Positions 33,575 through 43,771 of a DNA stretch of 64,000 nt are shown piece after piece (positions within the stretch are counted from its first letter, which is position 1; each line of letters begins with the position of its first letter). The DNA comes from Shewanella psychrophila (GTDB lineage Bacteria > Pseudomonadota > Gammaproteobacteria > Enterobacterales > Shewanellaceae), in assembly GCF_002005305.1 (NCBI RefSeq), contig NZ_CP014782.1:2046001-2110000 (forward strand). The letters are read 5' to 3'. Below the pieces are notes generated by a model. That model was not told the origin of the DNA and did no database searches. It saw nothing but the letters and a program-made list of their open reading frames with translations. Both the position numbers and the translations under genes were made by a program.

Positions 33575-36286
33575 TTAGAAACTTACATTAACTCGCGCAT
33601 ACCAGTACTGACCAGCAGTATCGTAAGATGCAGGAATCGTGTTCATATCCTGATTGTTAGTAATATATGGAGCATCTTGGTCAAACAAGTTCTTTATACC
33701 CATAGTTAACGAAGTATTCTCAAGAACAAAGTAAGTACCTTGAATATCATGATAGAAAACGGCATCAGCAATATTATCTAGGTTATCTTCGCTTGCGAAG
33801 TAATCTTCACCTTCTGACTGATAACGAGTCTGCCAAGTAACACTCCAATCATCCATAACGTAGTTTAAGGTCAAGTTTGTGCGCCATTGAGAAAATACTG
33901 CAAGCGTAGTTTCCCACTGATCTGCAGCTACTTTACCAGCAGTTTCAACTTTCTCAGCACCATCAAACGGTACATAGTTATATTTATCTAGATAAGTACC
34001 ATTCAGTACTGCTCCAAAATCACCAGATCCTATAGATGTCTTATAAGAGATATCGAAATCAACACCGCTTGTTTGGAAAGTTGATAAGTTAGCGTTAGTC
34101 AATACGACACCAGCAACAGGACCTAAAGCAGTACGGTAAGGCGATGTAGAATGAGGTGCATCACCTGTACGCCCAGGACCTTCAACGAAGTCACATAATG
34201 GACTTGAGAAGTTAGCACTTTCCCAACAACCAGATACTACGTTATCTGTACCAGCAGTACCGATACCGTTAGTTATCTCAATGTCAAAATAATCTATACC
34301 TATACTAAAGCCACTGTCATGACTGTATACCACACCTACAGTTAAGCTATCGGACTCTTCAGGTTTAAGATCTGGGCTACCACCTGTGATAGTACTAGAT
34401 TGGTTTGATGAAAGTTCGAAATCTCCTGGAAGCCCCTCGGCAGCACAGTTAGCCTTTACGGTCGCACTTTGGCTACCAGTACCATAACCTTCACATGGGT
34501 CATTATAAGCAAGGTTTGTTTCTGACTGCGGAGAGTAAAGCTCTGATACGCTCGGAGCACGGAATCCTGTAGCAACGGTAGAACGAAGCAATAGACCTTC
34601 GATAGGAGCCCATTCTAAACCAAACTTTGTATTTGTAGAGCTGTCATCTAAGAAGTCAAAGTCAGAATAACGAATTGCAGCAGTGAAACGTAACGACTCA
34701 GCAAAAGCTACGCCAGAAAGTATTGGAAAATCCATTTCAGCATAGAGTTCATCTACAGAATAGGCACCTTCAGTCGCTTCACCAGCAACACCATAAATTT
34801 GACCAATTGAAGCCGCGCCATCAGGAGTACTTGAATACTCTTCCCAACGTTTCTCATAACCGGCACCAAACATTACTTCGCCGCCCTGGAGCTCTAAGCC
34901 AAATAGTCCACCAGATATGTTAGCTTGTAATTGGCGAGTCTCACCGCGAACAATAGGAGAGTTTGGAACAAATGCATAATCGATCATATCTTGAGAAAGC
35001 GTACCAGCTTCAGTGATATTCCAAACCTCTGGACATTCAGCATCTGCATCACATAAAGCAGGGTCAAGAAGAGTATCGATACGATCTGGGTTTACACGAC
35101 CTTCATCAAGACGAGCATCAACAAAACGTGCGAAGTTATACGAAACGTCCCAATCGTAATCCTCAAAAACCACACCTTCTAGACCGGCAACCATTCTGTA
35201 ATCAGAAAAATCCTGAGTAAATGCACGACCCGCAGTTTCACGTAAACGACGAACCACGAAAATATCTTCGCCCACTGGGTTATACGGGTTCGATGCTGGC
35301 ATCGTCGGTCCCCAGAAAGTACCTTCTGGCGCCATTAGCTGATCTGATTTACGGTTTGTGAATCCACCTTCAATAAAAGTACTTAGCGTATCGGTAATAT
35401 CGAAACGACCTGCACCATTGATGCTGAATACTTCCTGAGGCGTTACCATGTAACTTGTAGTCGCATAGTTAAAGCCATCAATAGCTTGATCAAATGGACG
35501 TACTTCACCAGTTTCAGGATCTTTTACATGACCACTGTAATTATCATTGAAGAACTGACCATAAGGAATTGTACCTGAACCACCGCATACTTTCTCGCCA
35601 TCACGCTCGAAAATAGGACACTCAGAGAATCCACGATCACCTTGAAGAATCTTCTTACGTTCAGTGTATTGTAGAGATAATACAACATTACCACGGTCGC
35701 TAGAAGCACCTGTAGTTAGTGAGAGAAGAGTCTTTTCCCCATCGCCTTCACTTGCTTGATCGTACTGAGCTTGAAACTCAACACCTTCGAAGTTTTTCTT
35801 GGTAATAAAGTTAATTACGCCGGCAATAGCATCTGAACCGTAGATAGTAGATGCACCGTCACGAAGAACTTCTACACGCTCAACATATGCTGTGGGGATT
35901 GAGTTCAAATCACCGGAAGCAAAACGACGACCGTTAATCAGTACAAGTGTACGACCTGAACCTAGACCACGAAGTGACGCAGTAGCAAAACCACGGCTAC
36001 CGTTGTTCACTGAAGAACCTTCTGCACCACCATTGATCGCTGGAATCGTTTGAATGAAGTCTTCCATTGTTGATACACCTGTAGCGGCGATATCAGCAGC
36101 AGAGAATACTGTAATTGGGCTAGCAGTCTCAAGATCAGTTCTTTTAATGCGTGAACCAGTAACCTCGATACGTTCAACTGTCTCTTCTTCAGCAGCCATT
36201 ACTGTTGGTGCTGTAAATGCAGCTGCAGCTGCACCACTAATTAGTGCGAAGCGCACTGAATTAGCTAACAAGCTATTCTTGTACAT
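33575..36286 (-). CDS. TonB-dependent outer-membrane receptor
   Basis: The protein has 903 residues from the ATG at 36286, which has GGGAG upstream; the open frame extends 19 codons further without support. It has a signal peptide ending in APTVMAAEEE, then a TonB-box-like ERIEVTGSRI and a plug domain (TASPITVFSAADIAATGVST, then GRTLVLINGRRFASGD). A 22-strand barrel ends in the aromatic ...YWYARVNVSF. The plug is typical of the group with short RIEVTGSRIKR starts. These receptors often take up siderophores, peptides or glycans; the ligand here is unknown. It sits beside the TonB2 operon, which probably powers it. Confidence 0.9.
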   Translation of the reverse strand: MYKNSLLANSVRFALISGAAAAAFTAPTVMAAEEETVERIEVTGSRIKRTDLETASPITVFSAADIAATGVSTMEDFIQTIPAINGGAEGSSVNNGSRGFATASLRGLGSGRTLVLINGRRFASGDLNSIPTAYVERVEVLRDGASTIYGSDAIAGVINFITKKNFEGVEFQAQYDQASEGDGEKTLLSLTTGASSDRGNVVLSLQYTERKKILQGDRGFSECPIFERDGEKVCGGSGTIPYGQFFNDNYSGHVKDPETGEVRPFDQAIDGFNYATTSYMVTPQEVFSINGAGRFDITDTLSTFIEGGFTNRKSDQLMAPEGTFWGPTMPASNPYNPVGEDIFVVRRLRETAGRAFTQDFSDYRMVAGLEGVVFEDYDWDVSYNFARFVDARLDEGRVNPDRIDTLLDPALCDADAECPEVWNITEAGTLSQDMIDYAFVPNSPIVRGETRQLQANISGGLFGLELQGGEVMFGAGYEKRWEEYSSTPDGAASIGQIYGVAGEATEGAYSVDELYAEMDFPILSGVAFAESLRFTAAIRYSDFDFLDDSSTNTKFGLEWAPIEGLLLRSTVATGFRAPSVSELYSPQSETNLAYNDPCEGYGTGSQSATVKANCAAEGLPGDFELSSNQSSTITGGSPDLKPEESDSLTVGVVYSHDSGFSIGIDYFDIEITNGIGTAGTDNVVSGCWESANFSSPLCDFVEGPGRTGDAPHSTSPYRTALGPVAGVVLTNANLSTFQTSGVDFDISYKTSIGSGDFGAVLNGTYLDKYNYVPFDGAEKVETAGKVAADQWETTLAVFSQWRTNLTLNYVMDDWSVTWQTRYQSEGEDYFASEDNLDNIADAVFYHDIQGTYFVLENTSLTMGIKNLFDQDAPYITNNQDMNTIPASYDTAGQYWYARVNVSF

Positions 36287-36914
36287 GTTGTTTCTCCCTG
36301 GACTCTTATTTTTTATATTTTTTAAATGTATCAAAACAAACACAAAGCGTTACATTGAAATACATTCGCAAACAAATAAGACCACACCTGAAACATTTAA
36401 TCAACAATACGCTGCCAGTTTTTACAACTGTCATCTCCAGCCGATTATTTTGTATACACTTAATAGTTGAAATCTGATTTGGATGCTGTCAATAGTTGAA
36501 ATTAATTGACCAGCGATGAGAAAGGAATGGGATAGAAAATGGGTTTAGTTTTCGAGTACAGTAATTATCGATGTAAAAACAGCATATTAGAACAATTCAA
36601 GAGTATATTTATCGCTCTATTCTTTCTCATTGCCTCAAAGGTAAGCATAAGTTCATACTCGTTTCACACTCTTAAACTTGTATAAATTGACTCAGCCTCT
36701 TTACCAGATATCTCGTTTACGTAAACTTTAATGTACAGTTTGTCCATTTTTTGTTTCTCAATCTAGAGAAAAGAGTCTAGGAACTAGTTAGCCGGCCATT
36801 CTCGCCAGTTAAACTATTGTTAAATTTACACGTTGAATTTTCCATGTATATTGTCTTTGCACATAAAAAAACGCCCATATAGGGCGTTTCAAGCAAGCTA
36901 AGTAGCTAGCAATA
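36287..36914. other. Intergenic region with a direct repeat, between TBDR and porin genes
   Basis: This AT-rich stretch of about 630 bp contains no convincing gene. AATAGTTGAAAT occurs twice in direct repeat, at 36462-36473 and 36491-36502 (29-bp spacing), and could be a binding site upstream of the receptor gene. A terminator for the porin lies at 36869-36889. Confidence 0.4.
36869..36889 (-). terminator. Terminator after the porin gene
   Basis: AAACGCCC (36869-36876) pairs with GGGCGTTT (36882-36889); on the minus strand it runs into seven T residues. Confidence 0.8.
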
Positions 36915-38114
36915 TTACATGTAGTATCTGATACCGATTGCTACGCCATCACTCTCATCAGGAGTCTGGTTTGCAACGTTGAAGTCACTCATGTCTTTAC
37001 GAGCTTCGATGTAAAGCATTGTCTGCTCATCCCAAACATAGTGAAGGCCCGCTACGATGAACTGACGCTTAAATTCGCCGTCATTGTAAAGTGCTTCATA
37101 GGCATCACCAGCCTTTAGGTAGTTATAAGCAAAGATAGGCTTAAGGCCATTATCAAACTTATAGCTGAACAGTGACTCAAGACCTACGGCATCTGGCATT
37201 AAACGACCAATGTTATCAGTATCATGGTATTCGTTCTTGTTGATGTTAATCGCCGCATAGAATCCAGGTTGTTCAAACCCGCCCCAAGTCAAACCAGCAC
37301 CATAGATGTAATCTGTTTCAGAGATACCTTCACCAGACTCCAACGTACCGTCAAATTCACCTAAGTTAAAACCAGCAGTAAGCGTTAACATATCTGTAGC
37401 AGCATAAGTGATAGAACCACCAACAGTATTGTTGTATTCAATTGTACCTAAAGATTCACCAGTAATAGCCACTGGGCTACCGATCATGAAGCTATTATCA
37501 GTGGTTGAGAGCAATGCAGAGTCATCTTCAATCAGATCAAAGCTATCTTGCTTTAGCTGCACCTGCAGACCGAAGCTGACATCACCGAATGAATTACGGT
37601 ATTGAACTGTGTTATCACCACGACCAGTACCGTTTACCGCACCATCGGCCTTGTTGTAAGTGTAAGTGCCCGAGGCATTACCATCCCAAGTGTTTACCAG
37701 GTTAGTATTATAGACTACGTCGTACCATACGCCCCACTGCTTACCGATAGAGAGTGAACCATACTTATCGTGTGCAAGACCTGCATAACCAAGACGGTTG
37801 GTAAGAAAGTCACCGCTTTGAGATTCGAAGTTACTTTCGCTACTGTAAACAATGTCACTTGTCCCAAATGGGTTTACACCCCATTCAAGTTTTACAAATG
37901 TTTTCCAGTCATTATCCATGTCACGGGTAAAACCAAAGTTGATACGTGATGAACCGTTTACCACCTCTGTAGCACCTTGAGTGTTGATGATGCGGGCATC
38001 CATCCAACCGCCGATCTCTACTGAGTTTTTGTCATCTTTATAGATTTCAATTGCCGATACTGACGGTACAAATATGACGGCTGCCAATGCCGATGCTACT
38101 AAAGTTCTTTTCAT
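36915..38114 (-). CDS. Outer-membrane porin, Gram-negative type
   Basis: The protein has about 399 residues from the ATG at 38114, which has AGGTTA nine bases upstream. A signal peptide (LVASALAAVIFVPSVSA) is followed by a beta-barrel rich in alternating aromatic strands such as RLGYAGLAHDKYGSLSIGK, and a C-terminal aromatic end (GVAIGIRYYM). This is a general porin for small hydrophilic solutes. In several Shewanella genomes a porin sits at this same place between the TonB2 cluster and polB. Confidence 0.88.
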   Translation of the reverse strand: MKRTLVASALAAVIFVPSVSAIEIYKDDKNSVEIGGWMDARIINTQGATEVVNGSSRINFGFTRDMDNDWKTFVKLEWGVNPFGTSDIVYSSESNFESQSGDFLTNRLGYAGLAHDKYGSLSIGKQWGVWYDVVYNTNLVNTWDGNASGTYTYNKADGAVNGTGRGDNTVQYRNSFGDVSFGLQVQLKQDSFDLIEDDSALLSTTDNSFMIGSPVAITGESLGTIEYNNTVGGSITYAATDMLTLTAGFNLGEFDGTLESGEGISETDYIYGAGLTWGGFEQPGFYAAININKNEYHDTDNIGRLMPDAVGLESLFSYKFDNGLKPIFAYNYLKAGDAYEALYNDGEFKRQFIVAGLHYVWDEQTMLYIEARKDMSDFNVANQTPDESDGVAIGIRYYM

Positions 38115-38343
38115 GTGATGTCTAACCTTTATGTTTTCAGTCTGCTTGGTTCTATTTTTTATCATTCCATTGTTCTATGTCTTCCTAGTTGCAGCTGAGG
38201 TTAGCAAAAGATTAGTTATCGCTCAAAGACGAAAGTCACAAAAACCACCTGTTTTTTCATCAATTTAACCAAGGAAACCATTTTGCAGCAGACGATAAAC
38301 CATTTGTTAACATAAAAACAGAACAATCTTAAGATAGCACTCA

Positions 38344-40779
38344 CTAAATTAACGACATCTGCTTAGATGCGATGTCCGAGAAGCGTTTATCGAGCAGACC
38401 TAAAACAGGTTCGGCGATGGGGGCAAGCTGTCTAGTTAGATAGTAATGATAATCAATAGTAGACTGCCGATATTGAATAGGTTCTGCACCATTAAGCGTC
38501 ATAAGGTACTCAACCTTAGTCCCCCTCTTTGAGAAACGCTCAGAGCCTGAAAAATCGCACATCATTTTGGCCGCCTTAACGTGTGGAGATGACTTAGCGG
38601 TATAATCGGCTATATCTCTACGCAGGCGTTTACTAAAGACGAGTTCTTCATCTAGCTTGCCTTGCATCAGGTCATTGACCACCTCTTGTAAGAAGGCCAT
38701 CACATCTTGTTTAGAAAATAGGCGGTAATAAAGTGATTCTTGTATGCGCCTGGCCAACGGACTCCAGTCACTGCGTACTTGCTCCATTCCCTTAAAGACG
38801 AGCTGCAGTTCTCCTTCATTATTAGTAAGCGCACCTACATAACGTTTCTTAGAACCTTCAGTTGAACCTCTGAGGGTCGGCATGAAGAACTGCTCATAAT
38901 GACATTCAAATTCTAACTCTAGATGACACGCTAACTTCATCTCTTTATCTAGCTTATGTTTCCACTGGGAGTTAATCGTTTTAACTAATCCCTGCCCTAT
39001 TTTATCGACATCGATATCCTCAGGGTCTTGTCCCAGCCAAACGAAGGTCGAATCGGTATCGCCATAGATGACTTGGTAACCTAGCTCCTCAATCCAGGCT
39101 CTTGTCTGTTTCATTATCTGATGACCCCTAAGGGTGATAGAACTGGCAAGCCTAGCATCATGGAATACACAGCCACGGGAGCCTAATACGCCATAGAGAG
39201 AATTCATGATTATCTTAATGGCCTGTGACAGCGGCGCATTCTTCTCCGCCTTCGCTTCTTCCCTATGCTCCGAGAGTGTTTTAATCAATTCGGGTAATAT
39301 GGGCGAGTCTCGGCTAAATTTCGCCCCCAAGAAACCATCAACATTATCGGCTTCAGGTTCACTGAGTCCCTTAATAAGACCTTTAGGGTCAATGAGAAAG
39401 GTTCTGATGATAGAAGGATAAAGGCTCTTAAAGTCGAGCACTAAGATATGTTTATAAAGGCCGGGGATAGAATTCATCACATATCCGCCCGGACTTTCTA
39501 GTCCTTGACTCATTGCCATAGCGGGTGCGACGAAGCCAGCTCTATGCAGATGAGGCAAGTATAAGTTATTGAATGCGGCGACTGATGCACCGACTCTACC
39601 AAGTTCTAACCCGGTCAGCCTTGAACGTTCTAAGGCAAATTCAAACAATTGAGTTTTTTTGAAAACATCCCACACCAAACGGCTGTCAGTTAAATTATAG
39701 TGGGCGAGCGCAGCTTTATCGTGATGAAAGAGTTCAGTGATCTCCTCACCTCTATTCTGAACACCTTTCTCACCACTGGGCAAGGCCTTCCCCTCCTCGA
39801 GCAAGGCACGCGAAACAGACTCCAGTGAGAAACTATCGAATCGATAAAATGCCGCCTTTAGCCAATCTATTCCGTCTAACACGACCCGCCCTGGCAAAGA
39901 GAGAGTCTCAGGACGATATTTATCTGGAACCTTCCAGCTCAGAACCGTCCCGCCCCTGCCCAATGTCAACTCGATCCCAAGTAACTTTGCTCGTCTATAG
40001 ATCAGGGCCAGATCGAACGTTACCACCGCCCAGCCTATGATGATATCGGGATCATATTCGTCAAACCAATCGATTAACCTAAGAATGAGCCCTCTCTCAT
40101 CTGCTACCCATTGAATATAATCAGTCTGGTCATCGGCTATGGTCGACTCATCACTACTGATCTGCTTAGGTGAGCCCACCATAATCACTTTTTTATACTC
40201 GACATCCATCGCCTTGCCGTAGAGTCCGACCGAGTAGAGCTCGCCCGACATACTGCATTCAAAATCTAGGGAGATGGCTTTCAGCTGGATATCGACAGCG
40301 CTTTTTCTGGCCCGAGTGGCAGTAAATCTGGCCAATTCGCCCTGTGTTTGAGGTTCTAATTGACCAATAAACTCTACATCGAGCGCTATGTACCTTTCTA
40401 TCAAGTATCTATGTTCGGGCCGAACATCGGTTTCAAACAGAGGAATGGCGAGATCGACCGCACCTCTGATCACATGCCTAAATACCTGTGATGAGCTCGT
40501 ATAAATAGCCGTAACAGGATCACCATTGAAATTTGTCAGTGACAGCTCCACTTGTCTTACTTTTGCTAATTCCGGTAATGCTTGTAGTCGTAGCAGATCT
40601 TTAGTTGCACAAAAACACACATATTCAGCTTGAGGAACTCTAACTAATATGGGGCCATCGGAAGTTTTAATATAATAATGCAACCAAACCATGCCTGAAT
40701 GCTGCACCGTATGGCGAGAAAGTATCCGCCCCTTAACCGATGAGGTTCCGCTCAACTCTGATGAGGGCTTTACTGGCAT
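38344..40779 (-). CDS. polB: DNA polymerase II
   Basis: The 811-residue family B polymerase has an N-terminal beta barrel and a 3'-5' exonuclease with ISLDFECS and DIIIGWAVVTFDL. The polymerase palm has DFKSLYPSIIRTF (motif A), IIMNSLYGVLGSRG (motif B) and YGDTDSTF (motif C). PolB restarts replication at blocked forks and is part of the SOS response. I choose the ATG at 40779 over an upstream TTG because GGAT lies at a normal distance before it. A perfect LexA box is shared with divergent dinG. Confidence 0.93.
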   Translation of the reverse strand: MPVKPSSELSGTSSVKGRILSRHTVQHSGMVWLHYYIKTSDGPILVRVPQAEYVCFCATKDLLRLQALPELAKVRQVELSLTNFNGDPVTAIYTSSSQVFRHVIRGAVDLAIPLFETDVRPEHRYLIERYIALDVEFIGQLEPQTQGELARFTATRARKSAVDIQLKAISLDFECSMSGELYSVGLYGKAMDVEYKKVIMVGSPKQISSDESTIADDQTDYIQWVADERGLILRLIDWFDEYDPDIIIGWAVVTFDLALIYRRAKLLGIELTLGRGGTVLSWKVPDKYRPETLSLPGRVVLDGIDWLKAAFYRFDSFSLESVSRALLEEGKALPSGEKGVQNRGEEITELFHHDKAALAHYNLTDSRLVWDVFKKTQLFEFALERSRLTGLELGRVGASVAAFNNLYLPHLHRAGFVAPAMAMSQGLESPGGYVMNSIPGLYKHILVLDFKSLYPSIIRTFLIDPKGLIKGLSEPEADNVDGFLGAKFSRDSPILPELIKTLSEHREEAKAEKNAPLSQAIKIIMNSLYGVLGSRGCVFHDARLASSITLRGHQIMKQTRAWIEELGYQVIYGDTDSTFVWLGQDPEDIDVDKIGQGLVKTINSQWKHKLDKEMKLACHLELEFECHYEQFFMPTLRGSTEGSKKRYVGALTNNEGELQLVFKGMEQVRSDWSPLARRIQESLYYRLFSKQDVMAFLQEVVNDLMQGKLDEELVFSKRLRRDIADYTAKSSPHVKAAKMMCDFSGSERFSKRGTKVEYLMTLNGAEPIQYRQSTIDYHYYLTRQLAPIAEPVLGLLDKRFSDIASKQMSLI

Positions 40780-40869
40780 AATTTGTCTATCCAAAACAGG
40801 GACTCGATGAAAATGGGATCACATTTAGCTCAATAATATAAAATTAGAGTAGTTAAGGCTATGCAATCA

Positions 40870-40885
40870 CTGTTATTATGTACAG
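40870..40885. promoter_or_regulatory. LexA (SOS) box between polB and dinG
   Basis: The 16-mer CTGTTATTATGTACAG matches the CTGT-N8-ACAG consensus exactly. It lies 91 bp from the polB start and 26 bp from the dinG start. Both flanking genes belong to the SOS regulon in enteric bacteria. The site overlaps the ATG at 40878, which argues that dinG starts at 40911. Confidence 0.85.
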
Positions 40886-40910
40886 CTCTATTTCTCTTGC
40901 TTATATACCT

Positions 40911-42983
40911 ATGCTATCGGCCGACGTAAAAACACAGATCCGTTCTATATACAAAGGTATCGCTTCAGCACTACCTGACTTTCGTTCGAGACGGGAGCAA
41001 AATTATATCGTCGCCGAGATTTCTAAGACCTTAGCCGGTGAGTACGATAAACACAGGCGTATAATAGTGGTTGAAGCAGGCACTGGTATAGGTAAATCAT
41101 TAGCCTATATATTAGGCTCTATTCCATTAGCATTGGCCAGCAAGAAAAAGGTCTGTATCGCCACTGCGACTGTGGCACTACAAGAGCAACTGTTGCACAA
41201 AGATCTGCCCTTCTTTTTACAGCAATCTGAGCTGGACTTTAGCTTTGGTTTAGTAAAAGGTCGTCAACGCTATGTTTGTCTATCTAAATTAGAGATGTTA
41301 ATCGGGGCCGATAACGGCACTCAGATGGCGATGTGGCAGACCAAACCCGACAATAGCCAGATCAAGCTACTGCAAACTTTATTAAAGCAGTACCACGAAG
41401 GAAAATGGAATGGCGAGCGTGACACTTTAGTTGAACAGCTCCCCGACCACCTATGGCAACAGATTGCTTGTGATAAACACAGCTGCCATAGACAACTCGC
41501 CAGCCACAGAAATTGTCCCTTCCATAAAGCACGTGAAGATATCGATAACTGGGATGTGTTGATTGCTAACCATAGCCTCTTGTTTGCCGATCTGGAATTG
41601 GGCGGCGGAGTCATTCTGCCGGATCCCGAAGAACTCTATTACATCATAGATGAGGCTCATCACCTTCCTATGGTTGCCAGAGATTTCTCCAGCGCACAAA
41701 CCACACTCAAGGGTGCTGTGGATTGGCTGGAAAAAATCGATAAGACCTGCAGCAAGTTACAAAATCAAATAAAGAGTAATCATATCATAGGCCCAGCGCA
41801 GGCAATGCAGGACCATATTACCGACCTTACTGGCCTACTCACCCAGATAGCCCACTTTTGTGACACCCAAACCCACAGGTTCGACAATCCCGAAAACCGT
41901 TTACGCTTCGAGCATGGCAAGTTACCCCAGGCGTTACTCATCCAGGCAGAGAACTTAGCCACAGTATCAACTACCGCCCTCAAGCAATTCAATAAGATGT
42001 TAGTCTTGCTCAGCGAAGCGATAAAAGATGGCGATATTCCTAAGCATCAGGCCGAGCAGCTGCTCACAGAAACAGGCTTCATGTTACAGAAGCTGGAAAA
42101 TTTACAGAAACTGTGGAAGATGATGGCGAAGGAAGATCACCCCAAAGGTGCGCCTATGGCTCGTTGGATTGAGCTATTAACCGGTAAACAGACTGATTAT
42201 CTGTTCAGCGCATCTCCCATCGAAGTCGGCTTCATGTTAGAAAAGCTACTTTGGGACAAGGCTGCTGGGGTGGTACTTTGCAGTGCGACATTGCGAGCCT
42301 TAAATAATTTTAATCATTTCACCCATCAAGTTGGTCTATCACTCAACGACGGTAGCCGTTTTTTAGCCATGGATTCTCCCTTCGACTTTGAACAAAATGC
42401 GACCCTGTTTCTGCCTCAGATGAACTATGAGCCCACAGACGAAAAGTTCACCGAAGAACTCGCCCAACAAATTTTGGCACTGATAGAGGGTGAAATGGCC
42501 ACTTTAGTCTTATTCGCATCTTATTGGCAGATGGAGAAGGTCGTCGATATGGTCGAGAATAAGGTTAAAACAGGCTTACTGATCCAAGGCACTATTTCCA
42601 GACAAGAGATTTTATCGGCTCATAAGAAACGATGCGATAACGATGAACCGAGTATCATATTCGGCACGGGTAGTTTCTCAGAAGGACTTGATCTACCGGG
42701 CGATTATCTAACGAACCTGATCATCACAAAACTGCCTTTCGCGGTGCCGACCTCTCCCGTTGAGCAGGCTCATGCGGAATATATCAAAATAAAAGGTGGA
42801 AATCCTTTTATGCAGCTAACGATCCCCGATGCTTCGCGCAAATTGATACAGAGTTGTGGTAGATTACTACGCAAAGAGCAGGACTATGGACGCATCACGA
42901 TTTTGGATAGGCGTTTAGTCACTAAACGGTATGGAAAATCACTGCTTGATGCACTTCCCCCCTTTAGACGCGTAATTGAGTAG
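40911..42983 (+). CDS. dinG: ATP-dependent DNA helicase DinG
   Basis: The 690-residue XPD-like SF2 helicase resolves DNA-RNA structures and R-loops. Walker A is EAGTGIGKSLAYI, and the DEAH box reads IIDEAHHLP. The cysteines of the iron-sulfur cluster include YVCL, KHSCH and RNCPFH. Further helicase motifs are VLCSATLRALNN, IIFGTGSFSEGLDLPG and the closing SCGRLLRKEQDYGRIT. The ATG at 40911 keeps the LexA box outside the coding region. Together with polB it forms a divergent SOS pair. Confidence 0.92.
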   Translation: MLSADVKTQIRSIYKGIASALPDFRSRREQNYIVAEISKTLAGEYDKHRRIIVVEAGTGIGKSLAYILGSIPLALASKKKVCIATATVALQEQLLHKDLPFFLQQSELDFSFGLVKGRQRYVCLSKLEMLIGADNGTQMAMWQTKPDNSQIKLLQTLLKQYHEGKWNGERDTLVEQLPDHLWQQIACDKHSCHRQLASHRNCPFHKAREDIDNWDVLIANHSLLFADLELGGGVILPDPEELYYIIDEAHHLPMVARDFSSAQTTLKGAVDWLEKIDKTCSKLQNQIKSNHIIGPAQAMQDHITDLTGLLTQIAHFCDTQTHRFDNPENRLRFEHGKLPQALLIQAENLATVSTTALKQFNKMLVLLSEAIKDGDIPKHQAEQLLTETGFMLQKLENLQKLWKMMAKEDHPKGAPMARWIELLTGKQTDYLFSASPIEVGFMLEKLLWDKAAGVVLCSATLRALNNFNHFTHQVGLSLNDGSRFLAMDSPFDFEQNATLFLPQMNYEPTDEKFTEELAQQILALIEGEMATLVLFASYWQMEKVVDMVENKVKTGLLIQGTISRQEILSAHKKRCDNDEPSIIFGTGSFSEGLDLPGDYLTNLIITKLPFAVPTSPVEQAHAEYIKIKGGNPFMQLTIPDASRKLIQSCGRLLRKEQDYGRITILDRRLVTKRYGKSLLDALPPFRRVIE

Positions 42984-42992
42984 GATTTATTT

Positions 42993-43766
42993 TTGGATTT
43001 ACTGTTTGAACCCAATACTTGGGTAATTCTAGCCGGGATCGGCTTACTCGCAGGTTTCATCGATGCCATCGCGGGAGGTGGAGGTTTACTCTCTATACCA
43101 GCCCTACTCGCATTGGGTATTAACCCTCATACGGCATTGGGCACCAATAAATTAGCCGCATGTTTTGGCTCTTCTACGGCTGCGTATACCTATTATAAAC
43201 AAAACCTATTTACGCCCCACTTGTGGTACTACACCTTTATAGCCACTTTTTTCGGTGCGATAACCGGCACCTTTATTGTCTCTCTTATCGAAAGCCATTG
43301 GTTGGAAAAACTGCTTCCGCTGATGATCATGATTATTGCTATTTACACGCTACTCAAACCCAATGCCATGGGCTGTAGTACATTCACGCCACTTAATAAA
43401 CCAGCATCTAAAATGAAACAATGGCTCCAAGGCTTTCCGCTTGGATTCTATGATGGCTTCGCAGGTCCTGGTACAGGTGCATTCTGGACCATAACCAGTA
43501 CGACTTACCATAAGCTACCTCTTCTTCACAGCTGTGGTTTAGCCAGGGCAATGACTTTCACCAGTAATCTGACCTCTTTAGTGATCTTTCTCACACTTGG
43601 GCAAGTGAATATCATAATCGGTCTTTCAATGGGTCTATGTATGATGCTAGGTTCCTTTATCGGTGCAAGAACGGCGATAAAATTTGGCGTCCAGTTTATC
43701 AGACCCGCATTTATCACTCTGGTATTGTTGATCGCAGCCAAGTTAGCTTGGGATGCGTGGGTGTAA
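42993..43766 (+). CDS. TauE/SafE family membrane protein (second paralogue)
   Basis: The 257-residue protein has about eight membrane segments and the same signatures as the 17757 protein: GFIDAIAGGGGLLSIPAL and GFYDGFAGPGTGAFW. It begins with a TTG at 42993 that has TAGGAT seven bases upstream and only ten bases from the dinG stop. It probably exports a small anion; the ligand is unknown. priC follows after five bases. Confidence 0.86.
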   Translation: MDLLFEPNTWVILAGIGLLAGFIDAIAGGGGLLSIPALLALGINPHTALGTNKLAACFGSSTAAYTYYKQNLFTPHLWYYTFIATFFGAITGTFIVSLIESHWLEKLLPLMIMIIAIYTLLKPNAMGCSTFTPLNKPASKMKQWLQGFPLGFYDGFAGPGTGAFWTITSTTYHKLPLLHSCGLARAMTFTSNLTSLVIFLTLGQVNIIIGLSMGLCMMLGSFIGARTAIKFGVQFIRPAFITLVLLIAAKLAWDAWV

Positions 43767-43771
43767 TAACG

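Noticed and set aside
40878..40910. Longer dinG start at 40878
   Set aside because: The ATG lies inside the LexA box; the ATG at 40911 fits the family start better.
43637..43771. Longer N-terminus for priC
   Set aside because: It overlaps the TauE-type gene and is not protein-like; the ATG at 43772 begins the PriC text.
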